This document shows, in pieces, positions 17,420 to 26,893 of a stretch of DNA of 56,740 bases; within the stretch, counting starts at the first letter, position 1; the number at the start of each line of letters is the position of its first letter. This stretch comes from Natranaerobius trueperi (lineage in GTDB: Bacteria > Bacillota > Natranaerobiia > Natranaerobiales > Natranaerobiaceae), in contig NZ_NIQC01000016.1 of assembly GCF_002216005.1 (NCBI RefSeq), positions 1-56,740 of the forward strand. The letters are read 5' to 3'. The notes beneath the pieces were generated by a model. It was given only the letters and a program-made list of their open reading frames with translations, ran no database searches and was not told the DNA's origin. The translations under genes were made by a program, and so were the position numbers.

Positions 17420-18835
17420 ATGGGCATTAAATTTGGAACTGATGGCTGGAGAGCTGTTATAGCTGAAGATTTCACATTTAAGAACGTAGAAATTGTGACA
17501 CAAGGAATAGCTGATTATTTAAATGAAGCCAGTCAAACAGAAAAAGTGTTAGTAATTGGATATGATAATCGTTTTTTATCACCAGAGTTTTCTAAACGAG
17601 CAGCTGAAGTATTGATGGCAAATGGTTTAAATATACTCATTAGTGATAAAGCTATGCCAACTCCGGTGACTGCTTATAGTGTAGTTGAAAAACATGCAGT
17701 TGGAGCATTAATGTTTACTGCTAGTCATAATCCACCATCTCACAATGGAGTAAAATTCATTCCATATTATGGTGGACCAGCACTCCCTGAAATCACAGAC
17801 TCTATAGAGAAACATGTGAGAAAAGTACAAGAAAGTTTAGATATTAAACATATCCCATATACCAAAGGACAAGAGCAAGGTAAGGTTAGAGAAATTAATG
17901 TAATGGATCAGTATATAACTAAGCTAAAAGATTTAGTTGATCAAGATGTTATAGCTAACTCAGGACTTAAGATAGCAGTTGATCCTATGTATGGTGCTGG
18001 AGTAGGTTATTTAGATCGTGTTTTAACTGAATTAGGATGTAATGTAACAGCTATTAACAACTACCGTGACCCATTATTTGGTGGTAAAATGCCAGAACCT
18101 AGTGAAAAGGTATTAGATGAATTAACACAAATGGTAAAAGATAATAATTACGATGTTGGACTCGCAATGGATGGTGATGCTGATAGATTTGGAATTATTG
18201 ATAAAGACGGTACATTTATAACAGCAAACCAAGTTCTTTCAATGTTATATCTACATTTACTAAAAAAAGGTGAAAAAGGACCAGTTACTAAAACGGTTTC
18301 TACTACCCAAATGTTAAATAGGATTGCAAAACATTATGGTGAACAAATCCTAGAAACGCCTGTAGGTTTTAAGTATATTGGAAAAAATTTAATGGAAGAA
18401 GGGTGTGTACTAGGTGGTGAAGAAAGTGGAGGATTGAGTATTTTAGGACATGTTCCAGAAAAGGATGGTATATTAGCTTGTCTGTTAATAGTAGAACTAA
18501 TAGCAAAAGAAGGTACATCGTTAAGTGATATTTTACAGGAGATAGATGAAAAATACGGAAAATTAGTGAATGAAAGAATAGATGTGCATACTACTTATGA
18601 AGAAAAAGAACGTGTATTAAGCTTATTAGAGAAATGGCAACCAGAAGAGTTAGGTCATAAACAGGTAGTAGATATATCTAAAGTCGATGGATTAAAGGTT
18701 AGCTTAGATGACGGTAGTTGGGTACTTATTAGACCTTCTGGTACTGAGTCGTTATTTAGAATTTATGGTGAAACTACTGATCTAGAACAATTACGCCTTT
18801 TACAAAATGATGTGCGAAGTGCGTTAAATATCTAG
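17420..18835 (+). CDS. alpha-D-phosphohexomutase (phosphoglucomutase/phosphomannomutase)
   Basis: 471 aa. ATG 17420 is chosen because AAGGAG overlaps the in-frame GTG at 17411. Active-site elements are intact: phosphoserine loop MFTASHNPPSHNGVK, metal loop DGDADRFGI, sugar loop GGEESGGL and phosphate loop RPSGTESLFRIY. It moves phosphate between C1 and C6 of hexoses for wall and glycan precursor synthesis. Glucose, mannose or glucosamine preference cannot be decided from the motifs. Monocistronic with a strong terminator. Confidence 0.9.
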   Translation: MGIKFGTDGWRAVIAEDFTFKNVEIVTQGIADYLNEASQTEKVLVIGYDNRFLSPEFSKRAAEVLMANGLNILISDKAMPTPVTAYSVVEKHAVGALMFTASHNPPSHNGVKFIPYYGGPALPEITDSIEKHVRKVQESLDIKHIPYTKGQEQGKVREINVMDQYITKLKDLVDQDVIANSGLKIAVDPMYGAGVGYLDRVLTELGCNVTAINNYRDPLFGGKMPEPSEKVLDELTQMVKDNNYDVGLAMDGDADRFGIIDKDGTFITANQVLSMLYLHLLKKGEKGPVTKTVSTTQMLNRIAKHYGEQILETPVGFKYIGKNLMEEGCVLGGEESGGLSILGHVPEKDGILACLLIVELIAKEGTSLSDILQEIDEKYGKLVNERIDVHTTYEEKERVLSLLEKWQPEELGHKQVVDISKVDGLKVSLDDGSWVLIRPSGTESLFRIYGETTDLEQLRLLQNDVRSALNI

Positions 18836-18845
18836 TAAATTATGT

Positions 18846-18875
18846 AAAACCGTCCTGAAATGGACGGTTTTTTTT
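18846..18875 (+). terminator. terminator of phosphohexomutase gene
   Basis: AAAACCGTCC pairs with GGACGGTTTT, followed by further T residues. Confidence 0.9.
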
Positions 18876-18945
18876 CCCTACAGGATTTATTATAATTTTA
18901 TAGAAATACAATAAAGAGATTAAATAATAATAGGTGGGATGTAAA

Positions 18946-20067
18946 GTGCTTAAAGTTTTTCATACAGGAGATAATCATTTAGGTATGACTTTTAGTGGAA
19001 GAAATTACTCAAAAGATTTACGAAATCAGCTTAGACAAGCAAGGTTTGATAATTTACAAAAACTAGTAACTATAGCTAATGAAGAAAAGTGTCATTTATT
19101 TATAATAGCTGGTGATTTATTTCATCGTCCTAATGTTTCAAATAAACGAGTTATAGAAACTGTACGCATATTATCAGAGTTTAATGGGTGTGTTGTAGTT
19201 TTACCTGGAAATCACGATTATTTCCATTCTGAAAGTAATTTATGGAATACCTTTATGGAACATACTCCAGAACATGTTTTGGTATTAAAAGATTTAGAAC
19301 CATATTCCTTAGAGGAATTTGGACTTAATATAGTATTGTATCCAGCGCCTTGTAATGATAAATGGTCTTGTGAAAACAAAATAGGATGGATTGAAGAACA
19401 TACTAGATCTAATGATTTATGGCATTTAGGAATTGCTCATGGTTCAGTAAAGGGTATATCGCCTGATTTTGATGAACGGTATTTTCCAATGAGTGAAGAA
19501 GAAATACGAAAAACAAAATTAGATCATATCTTTTTAGGACATACTCATCTACCTTATCCAGAAAAAAGTATAGTAGACCTATCGTCTGTAGGTTTTTCTT
19601 ATGCAGGAACTTCAGAACCTGATGGGTTTGATTGTAATCACCCTGGTTATGCTAGATTAACTACTTTTAATGAAGACAGGATAACTTCACAATGTATTGA
19701 AACTGGTGAGTTTAGGTTTAAAGAGTTAGATTTAGAAATAGACAAAGTTGAAGAAATAGAAGAAATAAATCTTAATAATATAACTGATAGTCCCTCAGAA
19801 AAATTATTACTTAAGATCAATATAACTGGAGCCATTTCTAGAGAGGAATATCGAGAGCTTACAGCTAGTATAGAAAATCTTCGAACAAAGGCGCTACACT
19901 TAGATGTAAATTTAGATAACTTACAATTTGAAGTTACAAAAGAGAGTATAGCAGATGAATTTTCTGAAGGGTCGTTTCCATATATGTTATTAAATAGACT
20001 TGCAGAAAAAGATGATAGAACTGCATTGCAGTTGGCTGATGAGCTCATTGGGAGGGTTAGAGAATGA
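18946..20067 (+). CDS. SbcD/Mre11-like nuclease subunit
   Basis: About 373 aa. GTG 18946 is preferred over GTG 18934 because AGGTGGGA lies six bases upstream of it. Mre11-type metal motifs occur in order: HTGDNHLG at the start, IAGDLFHRPNV, LPGNHDYFH, IAHGS and GHTHLPYP. It should be the Mn-dependent nuclease of an Mre11-Rad50-type complex acting on DNA ends. Its stop overlaps the start of the ATPase gene by four bases (ATGA), so the two subunits are translationally coupled. The C-terminal ~100 residues are specific to this branch. Confidence 0.87.
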   Translation: MLKVFHTGDNHLGMTFSGRNYSKDLRNQLRQARFDNLQKLVTIANEEKCHLFIIAGDLFHRPNVSNKRVIETVRILSEFNGCVVVLPGNHDYFHSESNLWNTFMEHTPEHVLVLKDLEPYSLEEFGLNIVLYPAPCNDKWSCENKIGWIEEHTRSNDLWHLGIAHGSVKGISPDFDERYFPMSEEEIRKTKLDHIFLGHTHLPYPEKSIVDLSSVGFSYAGTSEPDGFDCNHPGYARLTTFNEDRITSQCIETGEFRFKELDLEIDKVEEIEEINLNNITDSPSEKLLLKINITGAISREEYRELTASIENLRTKALHLDVNLDNLQFEVTKESIADEFSEGSFPYMLLNRLAEKDDRTALQLADELIGRVRE

Positions 20068-22511
20068 AATTAAAAGAGGTGAAATTACACCCTTTTGGAG
20101 GGGTAAGTGAAGGTAGCTGGGATTTTTCGTCTAATTTGAATGTTATTTATGGACCCAATGAAGCGGGTAAGAGTACGATAATAAATGCACTTTATTCTGT
20201 TTTAGTATTAGGCTCTCCAAATAGACGTAGTGTTGAATGGAGTCAGTACCTAAAAAAGTTCTTTCCCTATCCAAATGGTGATATCATACGAGTATCGTTA
20301 TCATTTAATAGTTGGAATGATAAGAACTATTATCTAGAAAGACATTGGGGTTTATCTAAACAAGATGATAATGTACGCTTAATTAGCCAAGAAGGAGAGT
20401 TAACAAAAGAAACAAGTGTTACAAAAAAGATGAGTGAGTTGTTGAGGTATGGTAAAAAAACATATGAAAGCATTCTTTTTACTCGTCAAGATGAGATTAA
20501 CCATACATTAAAAACTCTTGATAATACACCAGAAGCTACTGAAACTGTAAGTGAAACTTTGAGAAACTTTGTTTATCATCAGGGAGGAGTATCTGTAGAA
20601 AAATTTCAAAGAGAGTTAGAACAAGAAAAAAAAGCTTTACTTAGTAATTTTGATTTAGATAGATGTGGTCCAAAAGATCCTAATAGAGGAGTTAATAATC
20701 CTTACCTTAAAAACATTGGAAAACTTTTACAAGCTTATTATCGAGTAGAAAGTCTAAAAAAAGAGCTTGAGAAAACTAAAAATATGGAAGAAGAACTCAG
20801 CTCTGTTATGGAAGAACTGTCTGTTTTAACTAATAAACAACAAGAGTTATATAAACAAGAGACTAATATGGCGATGATAGAACAAGATATTAGAAAACGT
20901 GGTGAACTTTCTCCAAAATTGAATGAAGAAGAATTAAAAATTTCCCAATTAAAGACAGCTACTTTCGAATGGCCAAAAACAGAAGAAAAGTACAATGAAA
21001 AGAATGAAGAAATAAAGGAAATTGATGAGAGAATTAAAGAATTAGAACAAGAACTCATTAAGGCAAAAGAAGGTCAAAGAATTAAACAAATAAAGGAAAC
21101 TTTAGATAAAACCAGCCCCCTCATAACAAAAAGAAACGAATTACAAGTAAAATTAGATAACTATAAACATTTATCAAAAGAGAAAATCGAACATTTAGAT
21201 AATCTAGATAGAAATATCTCTGCCTTAAAAGCACAATTAGCTGGTATGAAACTTTCTGCACAATTTTCAACAGAGACACCTATCCAAATAACTGTTACTC
21301 CAGGGTATGGTGAAAGTTATACTAAAGAAATTAATGATAGCACTCGTTTTACAGGAGAAGGTAAGATTAGACTTGAGTGTGATGAATGGTGTCTTGAAGT
21401 ACAATCAGGAGAAGAAGAAGGTGAAAAGTTAGTAAAGGATGTAACAGAAAGAGAAAGACAATTAAATGAAAGCTTAGCAAACTTAGGGGTCGAAACTATT
21501 GATAAAGCAAAGGAATTAATAAAAACAAAGGAAGAATTAAATTCTAAACTACAACAAATACAAACAAAACTTGAAAGCTTGCTTGGACTTGACTTTGAAG
21601 AAAAGTATGAGAAATTAAAAACAAATTTAAATGATAGTGAGACAGATTTACAAGAGATTAGAACGGTTGAAGAGATAAATGATGAATTAAATAACAAGAA
21701 ACTAGAAAGGCAAAAATTAGATTCAGAGAGAAATGAATTGAAAGGAAAAATAGAAAAGTGGAAAGCAAAGTATGAAAGTCATGATAAATTGTTCGATGAA
21801 CTTGGTGAACTTAAGTACAAAGAAAGAAAAATATATCAGGAATTAGAACAGCTTGCAGAATTACCTGAAGATTATCAATCAACAGATGAGTTTTTTAAAA
21901 CACTTACAGATATAAGAAGCCAAAGAGAAGAATTTGTAAGAAAGACTTATAATTTAAAGGAAAAAAGAGCTAAACTTGAAAGAGATCTCCCAGAGAAATC
22001 AGTTGAAGAATTACAAGAAGAATTATTAGAAGCAAGAAAAGCTTTTGAAAAACTAGAAGAAAGGGCAAGGGCTTTATTAGACATAGAAAAAGAGCTACAA
22101 AACCTATTAACAGAGCTAGATAGAGAAACCTTTACTCCACTTAGAGAATCATTAAATAATTATTTATCACCTGTTACTAATTATCAATATGAATTAGGAC
22201 AAATGGAGTATGTTATACCAAATGAGCTAAAAAAATCTAAACAAGATGAAAAAGTACCTGTAGATTACCTATCAACAGGTACTAATCAAGGCTTATCTTT
22301 AGCTATTAGGCTTGCTATGGCTGAACAAATATTAAAACAAATGTCAGGTTTTTTAATAATGGATGATCCTCTTGTTGATTTAGACCCATATAGAAAACAA
22401 CAAGCTGCAGAAATGTTACAACATTTTTCTAAAGAAAAACAGTTAATAATTACAACATGCGACCCACAGACAGCAGACTTGTTAGGTGGGAAATTGATTC
22501 AGCTTTTATAA
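20064..22511 (+). CDS. SbcC/Rad50-like coiled-coil ATPase with atypical hinge
   Basis: 815 aa. Walker A GPNEAGKST is near residue 33; two long coiled coils span about 190-390 and 455-700; the ABC signature YLSTGTNQGLSLAIRLAMAEQ and Walker B FLIMDDPLVDLD lie near the C-terminus. It pairs with the upstream nuclease. The segment between the coils (about 390-455) has no CxxC zinc hook. It looks like a small beta-rich domain (TPIQITVTPGYGES, GEGKIRLECDEWCLEVQSG). It is shorter than typical SbcC (~1000 aa). The last 13 bases overlap the convergent HD gene. Confidence 0.87.
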   Translation: MKLKEVKLHPFGGVSEGSWDFSSNLNVIYGPNEAGKSTIINALYSVLVLGSPNRRSVEWSQYLKKFFPYPNGDIIRVSLSFNSWNDKNYYLERHWGLSKQDDNVRLISQEGELTKETSVTKKMSELLRYGKKTYESILFTRQDEINHTLKTLDNTPEATETVSETLRNFVYHQGGVSVEKFQRELEQEKKALLSNFDLDRCGPKDPNRGVNNPYLKNIGKLLQAYYRVESLKKELEKTKNMEEELSSVMEELSVLTNKQQELYKQETNMAMIEQDIRKRGELSPKLNEEELKISQLKTATFEWPKTEEKYNEKNEEIKEIDERIKELEQELIKAKEGQRIKQIKETLDKTSPLITKRNELQVKLDNYKHLSKEKIEHLDNLDRNISALKAQLAGMKLSAQFSTETPIQITVTPGYGESYTKEINDSTRFTGEGKIRLECDEWCLEVQSGEEEGEKLVKDVTERERQLNESLANLGVETIDKAKELIKTKEELNSKLQQIQTKLESLLGLDFEEKYEKLKTNLNDSETDLQEIRTVEEINDELNNKKLERQKLDSERNELKGKIEKWKAKYESHDKLFDELGELKYKERKIYQELEQLAELPEDYQSTDEFFKTLTDIRSQREEFVRKTYNLKEKRAKLERDLPEKSVEELQEELLEARKAFEKLEERARALLDIEKELQNLLTELDRETFTPLRESLNNYLSPVTNYQYELGQMEYVIPNELKKSKQDEKVPVDYLSTGTNQGLSLAIRLAMAEQILKQMSGFLIMDDPLVDLDPYRKQQAAEMLQHFSKEKQLIITTCDPQTADLLGGKLIQLL

Positions 22512-23695
22512 TGAAAGTAATCAAATAAAGTTGTGAGATCAATTCCTGCAAAAGTTTGTTTTTGATACTTATAGTATAGTGATTTTCTAGCTTCTTCTAA
22601 TGGTTTAGAAGTGATACCGTGAGAAATAGATAGAGAAGCTTCAATATAAGCTGCTAACTCATCACATACTTTAATTAATTCTCCATCTGCAGGGGAAAAC
22701 TCATCTTGATTATAGTATCTAACTAATTGATCTGTTGAGACGTGTTCTACTTCATTTTGGATCAGTACCTTATTAGTAAACTCATTATCTAGAAAATATT
22801 TAATCTCACTGTGCCAGTTACGAGGGAGGAGGGGATAGATCCTTTCTTCTAACTGGCGCTCTTCTATATCTTTTATCAAAGAGTCTAATCCTTTAACAGA
22901 TCTTTTAACTGGTGAGATGATATCTCTAGTCATCACTTCGGGTAGATCATGAAATAAACCTATGAAGAAATTATTATATTTTCTTTTGTTACAGGCTGAT
23001 AACTCTAATGATATTAGATAAGCAAATATAGCAACTATTAGCATGTGTCCTAATACAGAAGTTTCTGGAACTCTAGGTGAGTGAGCCCAACGTTTTTGAA
23101 AACGTAGCTGACCAACTAAATCTATAAAATTATAAGACTTTTTTCTTAGACCTAGTTTTTGAACCCCGATTAGATCAAAATGATCTTCAAGCTCATTTTC
23201 AATTTTAGTTTTTGTTTCATCTATTCCATATAGATGTTCATTGTATTTATAAATAATATTAAATTCCCATTCTGAAGCTAGATAATGTGATGCTCTTAAA
23301 ATTTTCTTTTCAAAGGAAAAATCATTATTTAACAAATAACTTTTAAAATTTTCTTTGAAATCACCAGCGACAGGCTTTAATGTGTTTGATAACTGGTCTA
23401 AAACCCAATAATTAAGTTCTTCTCCGCTTTCTTGCATAAGTTTATGGAAAATAGGTGGCTTAATATCTGTTAGCACTATTCTTTGTAAAAATTCAAAAAT
23501 TCCACCTTCTATTAACTTACACCAATTAATTTGAGCCCCTCTTTCTTTTTCTTCATATTTCCCTATAACGTAAGCTAGAACCATTTTGTGAGCTTGTTTA
23601 TCTAGTTCAACAAAATTATGTGGTCGTAAATGATCATTCCACCTTTGAATATGGGCAGCTTCTTGAAGAGTTTCTAATAATTCACCTTTTATCAC
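22499..23695 (-). CDS. HD-domain phosphohydrolase, possibly with two HD-like repeats
   Basis: 398 aa. The C-terminal half has an HD_3/YfbR-like domain: RVPETSVLGHMLIVAIFAYLIS, GLFHDLPEVMTRDIISPVKR, and a distal CDELAAYIEA. The N-terminal half (RWNDHLRPHNFVELDKQAHKMVLAYVIGKYEE) may be a diverged second copy. Relatives include 5'-deoxynucleotidases, but the substrate is unassigned. It converges on the Rad50-like gene with a 13-base overlap. A GGAGG-type site lies just upstream of the ATG. Confidence 0.78.
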   Translation of the reverse strand: MIKGELLETLQEAAHIQRWNDHLRPHNFVELDKQAHKMVLAYVIGKYEEKERGAQINWCKLIEGGIFEFLQRIVLTDIKPPIFHKLMQESGEELNYWVLDQLSNTLKPVAGDFKENFKSYLLNNDFSFEKKILRASHYLASEWEFNIIYKYNEHLYGIDETKTKIENELEDHFDLIGVQKLGLRKKSYNFIDLVGQLRFQKRWAHSPRVPETSVLGHMLIVAIFAYLISLELSACNKRKYNNFFIGLFHDLPEVMTRDIISPVKRSVKGLDSLIKDIEERQLEERIYPLLPRNWHSEIKYFLDNEFTNKVLIQNEVEHVSTDQLVRYYNQDEFSPADGELIKVCDELAAYIEASLSISHGITSKPLEEARKSLYYKYQKQTFAGIDLTTLFDYFHYKS

Positions 23696-23815
23696 AACAG
23701 GCTACCTCCTTTTAATAGGTATATACTAGTATCTCTAAAATATTCAATACCTAAAAAGCTTTTTCCTTCATCTGGTATTATAAATTAACAAGTACTTGTA
23801 GTACTAAAGGTAAAG

Positions 23816-23845
23816 TTGGGCATTTAGCCTATTATCTGTTATAAT
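23816..23845 (+). promoter_or_regulatory. putative promoter of spo0E-like/yaaA operon
   Basis: TTGGGC at 23816-23821 and TATAAT at 23840-23845 with an 18-base spacer, about 50 bases upstream of the GTG start. Confidence 0.55.
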
Positions 23846-23896
23846 GTAATTCAATTAAAGGGTTCTTTTTTGTATAAAATATAAGGAGGCCTAGTA

Positions 23897-24088
23897 GTGG
23901 ATAGAAATACTTTATTACAATACATAGAAGATCTGCGTAAAGAATTAGAAGAACTTGTCTATGAAAAAGGGGATTTTAATCATTCAGAAGTAATAAAAAA
24001 AAGTAAAGAATTAGATCAATATTTAGTTTATTATGATAGAGAAAAAGATGTAAGGAGGAAGAATGATGATAGTTCTAATATCTCCTAG
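23897..24088 (+). CDS. Spo0E-like aspartyl-phosphate phosphatase
   Basis: 63 aa, GTG start behind AAGGAGG. Helical hairpin with the family signature IEDLRKELEELVYEKGDFNHSEVIKKSKELDQYLVYY, including the conserved SxELD motif. Spo0E-type proteins dephosphorylate Spo0A-P and delay sporulation, so the gene marks a spore-forming lineage. It overlaps yaaA by 26 bases, which couples their translation. Confidence 0.85.
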   Translation: MDRNTLLQYIEDLRKELEELVYEKGDFNHSEVIKKSKELDQYLVYYDREKDVRRKNDDSSNIS

Positions 24089-24830
24089 TAAAACAATGGA
24101 TTTTGACTCAAAATATGAGACTATGAAGACAGAACCTGATTTTCATGATGATGCTTTTGAATTAATAAAAGAATTAAGAGAATATGACTCTAAAGAACTG
24201 GCTAGCTTGATGGGTATAAGTGATGAACTAGCAAAACTAAATTATAATAGATTTCAAACCTTTAAAAAAGCTCCCAACTTAGATGATGGAAAGCAAGCTC
24301 TTTTTACATATCAAGGTAGTGTATATAAGGAAATTTATCCTGAAGACTTTAACGATCAAGAATTAGAGTTTTCTCAAAGGAATTTACGTATAATTTCAGG
24401 ACTTTATGGTCTTTTAAAACCCTTAGATATAATTCAACCATATCGTTTAGAAATGTCTATTAAACTTAAACTAAATGGATATAAAAACTTATATGAATTT
24501 TGGCAAATAAAGATCACAAATAGATTAACTGAATTAGTTGAACAAAGTCATCATAAATTCTTGGTTAATTTAGCTTCTAAAGAATATTTTGGTGTGTTAA
24601 ACACTGAAAAAATACAAGGAAATGTTGTAACCCCAGTATTTAAAGATTTTAAAAAGGGCCAATATCGAGTTATTGGATTTTCAGCTAAAAAGGCTCGTGG
24701 AAAAATGGTAAGATATATTGTAAAAAAAGGTATACAAGATCCACATGAATTAAAAAAATTCACTGCTGATGATTATCGGTATTCATCTAAACATAGTAAT
24801 GATAAACAATGGGTATTTATTCGTGATTAA
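24063..24830 (+). CDS. yaaA: YaaA-family (DUF328) peroxide-stress protein
   Basis: 255 aa, starts MMIVLISPSKTM; AAGGAGG fits either of the first two ATGs. Conserved blocks LASLMGISDELAKLNYNRFQ, ALFTYQGSVYKEI, LRIISGLYGLLKPLD, RLEM, NLASKEYF and GFSAKKARGKMVRYIV identify UPF0246/YaaA. In E. coli YaaA lowers free iron and limits oxidative DNA damage. Overlap with the Spo0E-like gene is unusual. Confidence 0.92.
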   Translation: MMIVLISPSKTMDFDSKYETMKTEPDFHDDAFELIKELREYDSKELASLMGISDELAKLNYNRFQTFKKAPNLDDGKQALFTYQGSVYKEIYPEDFNDQELEFSQRNLRIISGLYGLLKPLDIIQPYRLEMSIKLKLNGYKNLYEFWQIKITNRLTELVEQSHHKFLVNLASKEYFGVLNTEKIQGNVVTPVFKDFKKGQYRVIGFSAKKARGKMVRYIVKKGIQDPHELKKFTADDYRYSSKHSNDKQWVFIRD

Positions 24831-26069
24831 TTTTTCTTTTCTTCTAAAGGTAATATAGATGCTAACAAAGCAGATATTATAAAGGATCCTAAAGCGAAAC
24901 CAATAGAATAATTATAGCTTCTAAATAAGTCATACAAGTAACCACCCATAAAGCTCCCCCTGTAGCTGGCCCAACTCCCATTACTATTAAAGTAGCAAAT
25001 CCCTAAATTTTACCTAATGACTTTTGACCATATATTGCTCCAGTATAGCCAGCTGCACCACCAGGTTCAATTGTCCAGTAGATTGCAAATAGAACAGAAG
25101 CTATTGCTCCCCATATAATACTTTGATTTATCAGTAATGACATTAAGCAAGCTATTACCCCAACTATTGGAGCAAAGATTAATAGATATTTTCTCCCTTT
25201 CGCTTCGTGATCAACTTTAGTCACGATTTATCGGCTATTACCCCCATAAGTGCATAGTAACAAGACCTGCTAGACCTGTAATTATATATAGATTAGTAGC
25301 GGTCGCTGTGTCTAATCCTATATCAACCACAAAAAATCTTACTACTTGTGTCCAAATAGAAATTCACCGATCATAGCAGTTAAAAAAGCACCAATTACTC
25401 CCCAAATAGCAGGTTTAGTAAAAGCTTCTTTCATATCCCATGTACTCTGATTGTCATTTTTAATACTGGTGTCCCCAAAAGGGGTAAGACCGTAGTGTTC
25501 TGGATTTTTCTTAGCTAGAAAACCAGCAATTAATAATGCAACTAAAACAACAACTGATAAACCTTGCATTGCAATTCTTCAATTCATCTCTTCTAAAATA
25601 CTCTCAACACCTAAGCTTAATAAAACTTGTGCAGCGGGTGCTCTAGTAAAGGCGATTCCCCACATTGTGGCATAAGATTACCCTTCATACCATTTTCTTA
25701 CAGAAACAGTCGATGAAACCCATAACATACCTGTTCTAATGCCAGCTAAAATAGAATAAAAAACTAAATATTGCATGTAACTAATTACATGGCTTGTAAT
25801 AAAAAAACCTAATGAAGCAAAAATGGCACCAATAATATACGCTGGTTTAGTCCCCCCCGATCAATAATAAATCCACTTAAAAATGCAGTGATTGCATAGA
25901 TACTCATCATAAGTGAGTAACCCAATGATAATTCTCCAGCACTCCAACCTGTAGAGTGTTCCATAGGTTCTAAGAGTACAGAGAATGTTGCACGATAACT
26001 AAATAAAACAAAGATTGCAAGCCAAGCTGATATAACTACATGGTTCCCTAACTTAATTTTTGTGTTCAT
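24827..26069 (-). pseudogene. MFS transporter (oxalate/formate antiporter-like), decayed
   Basis: A good start (ATG 26069 with GGAGGG) leads into MNTKIKLGNHVVISAWLAIFVLFSYRATFSVLLEPM, an MFS N-terminus. The frame then breaks several times; recognisable pieces lie at 25809-26069, 25342-25569, 25003-25224 and the C-terminus YDLFRSYNYSIGFALGSFIIS ends at 24827. Frameshifts and stops mean no full carrier is made. The stop overlaps the yaaA stop codon. Confidence 0.85.
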
Positions 26070-26234
26070 TTTTTGCCCTCCTTCAACAAGATTCCACCTA
26101 TAATACACATACATGTTCGATTGGCTTCGTAAAATTCCTGCAAAAAATTAGATAATTTTGGAGGAATTTTTTAATTGATAGCAAATATAGTAAAGTACCA
26201 TTAAATATAGAACTTAGCTTAGGGGGAAATCAAA

Positions 26235-26813
26235 GTGATTTGTGGATTATCAGCAATTTTAACTCAAGATGAAGCTTGTTGGCTCCTACAACAACCAGAT
26301 ACAAGAGAACCTAATGGTGTACGAGATTTTCTATTAATTCGTATGATGCTAAATTATGGTTTACGAGTTTATGAATTAACTGAAATTCGCTGGGGGGATG
26401 TAGATCTTCATTCCAAGCGAATTATTGTAGAAAAAAGTCGTGGTGGAAAGCGCCGAGCACTTTCCTTAAATAATACAGATATAGTATTATTTGAGAAATG
26501 GTTCAATGCACTTAATTATAAACTTAATGGAAACAGTTTTTTGTTTTCTACACCTAATGGAAAACAGTTGTCAGGTCAATATATAATTAATGTGTTAAAA
26601 AGATACGGAAAACGAGCAATACTGCAACGTCAAATCACCCCATCACTATTAAGGCATACTTTTGCTATTAATTGCTTTAAAGACTCAGAAGATATTCGTT
26701 TAGTTCAAAGAAAATTAGGCCATAGTAACATAGAAACAACTAAGAATTACTTACAAACTTATAATATGCCTAAAAAGCCAGTAAAATTAAATATAACAAA
26801 TCTAGGACAATGA
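26235..26813 (+). CDS. solo tyrosine recombinase catalytic domain
   Basis: 192 aa, GTG start with AGGGGGAA. It holds only the catalytic domain of XerC/D-like integrases: GLRVYELTEIRWGDV (first Arg), EKSRGGKRRALSL (Lys in beta hairpin), LLRHTFA (second Arg), RKLGHSNIETTKNYLQTY (His and nucleophile Tyr). The His of the usual HxxR motif is Ser here (PSLLRH). There is no N-terminal SAM-like DNA-binding domain, and IS debris adjoins it. It may be a small active family of solo recombinases or a remnant. Confidence 0.8.
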   Translation: MICGLSAILTQDEACWLLQQPDTREPNGVRDFLLIRMMLNYGLRVYELTEIRWGDVDLHSKRIIVEKSRGGKRRALSLNNTDIVLFEKWFNALNYKLNGNSFLFSTPNGKQLSGQYIINVLKRYGKRAILQRQITPSLLRHTFAINCFKDSEDIRLVQRKLGHSNIETTKNYLQTYNMPKKPVKLNITNLGQ

Positions 26814-26815
26814 GG

Positions 26816-26836
26816 CTGGCCTTATGGCCAGTTTTC
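26816..26836 (+). terminator. terminator of recombinase gene
   Basis: CTGGCC pairs with GGCCAG around TTAT, followed by TTTT. Confidence 0.75.
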
Positions 26837-26893
26837 TTATAATAAGTTAGAAAGAGAAAGGGGTGAGGTTTTGAACAAACTGGAAAACTTACA

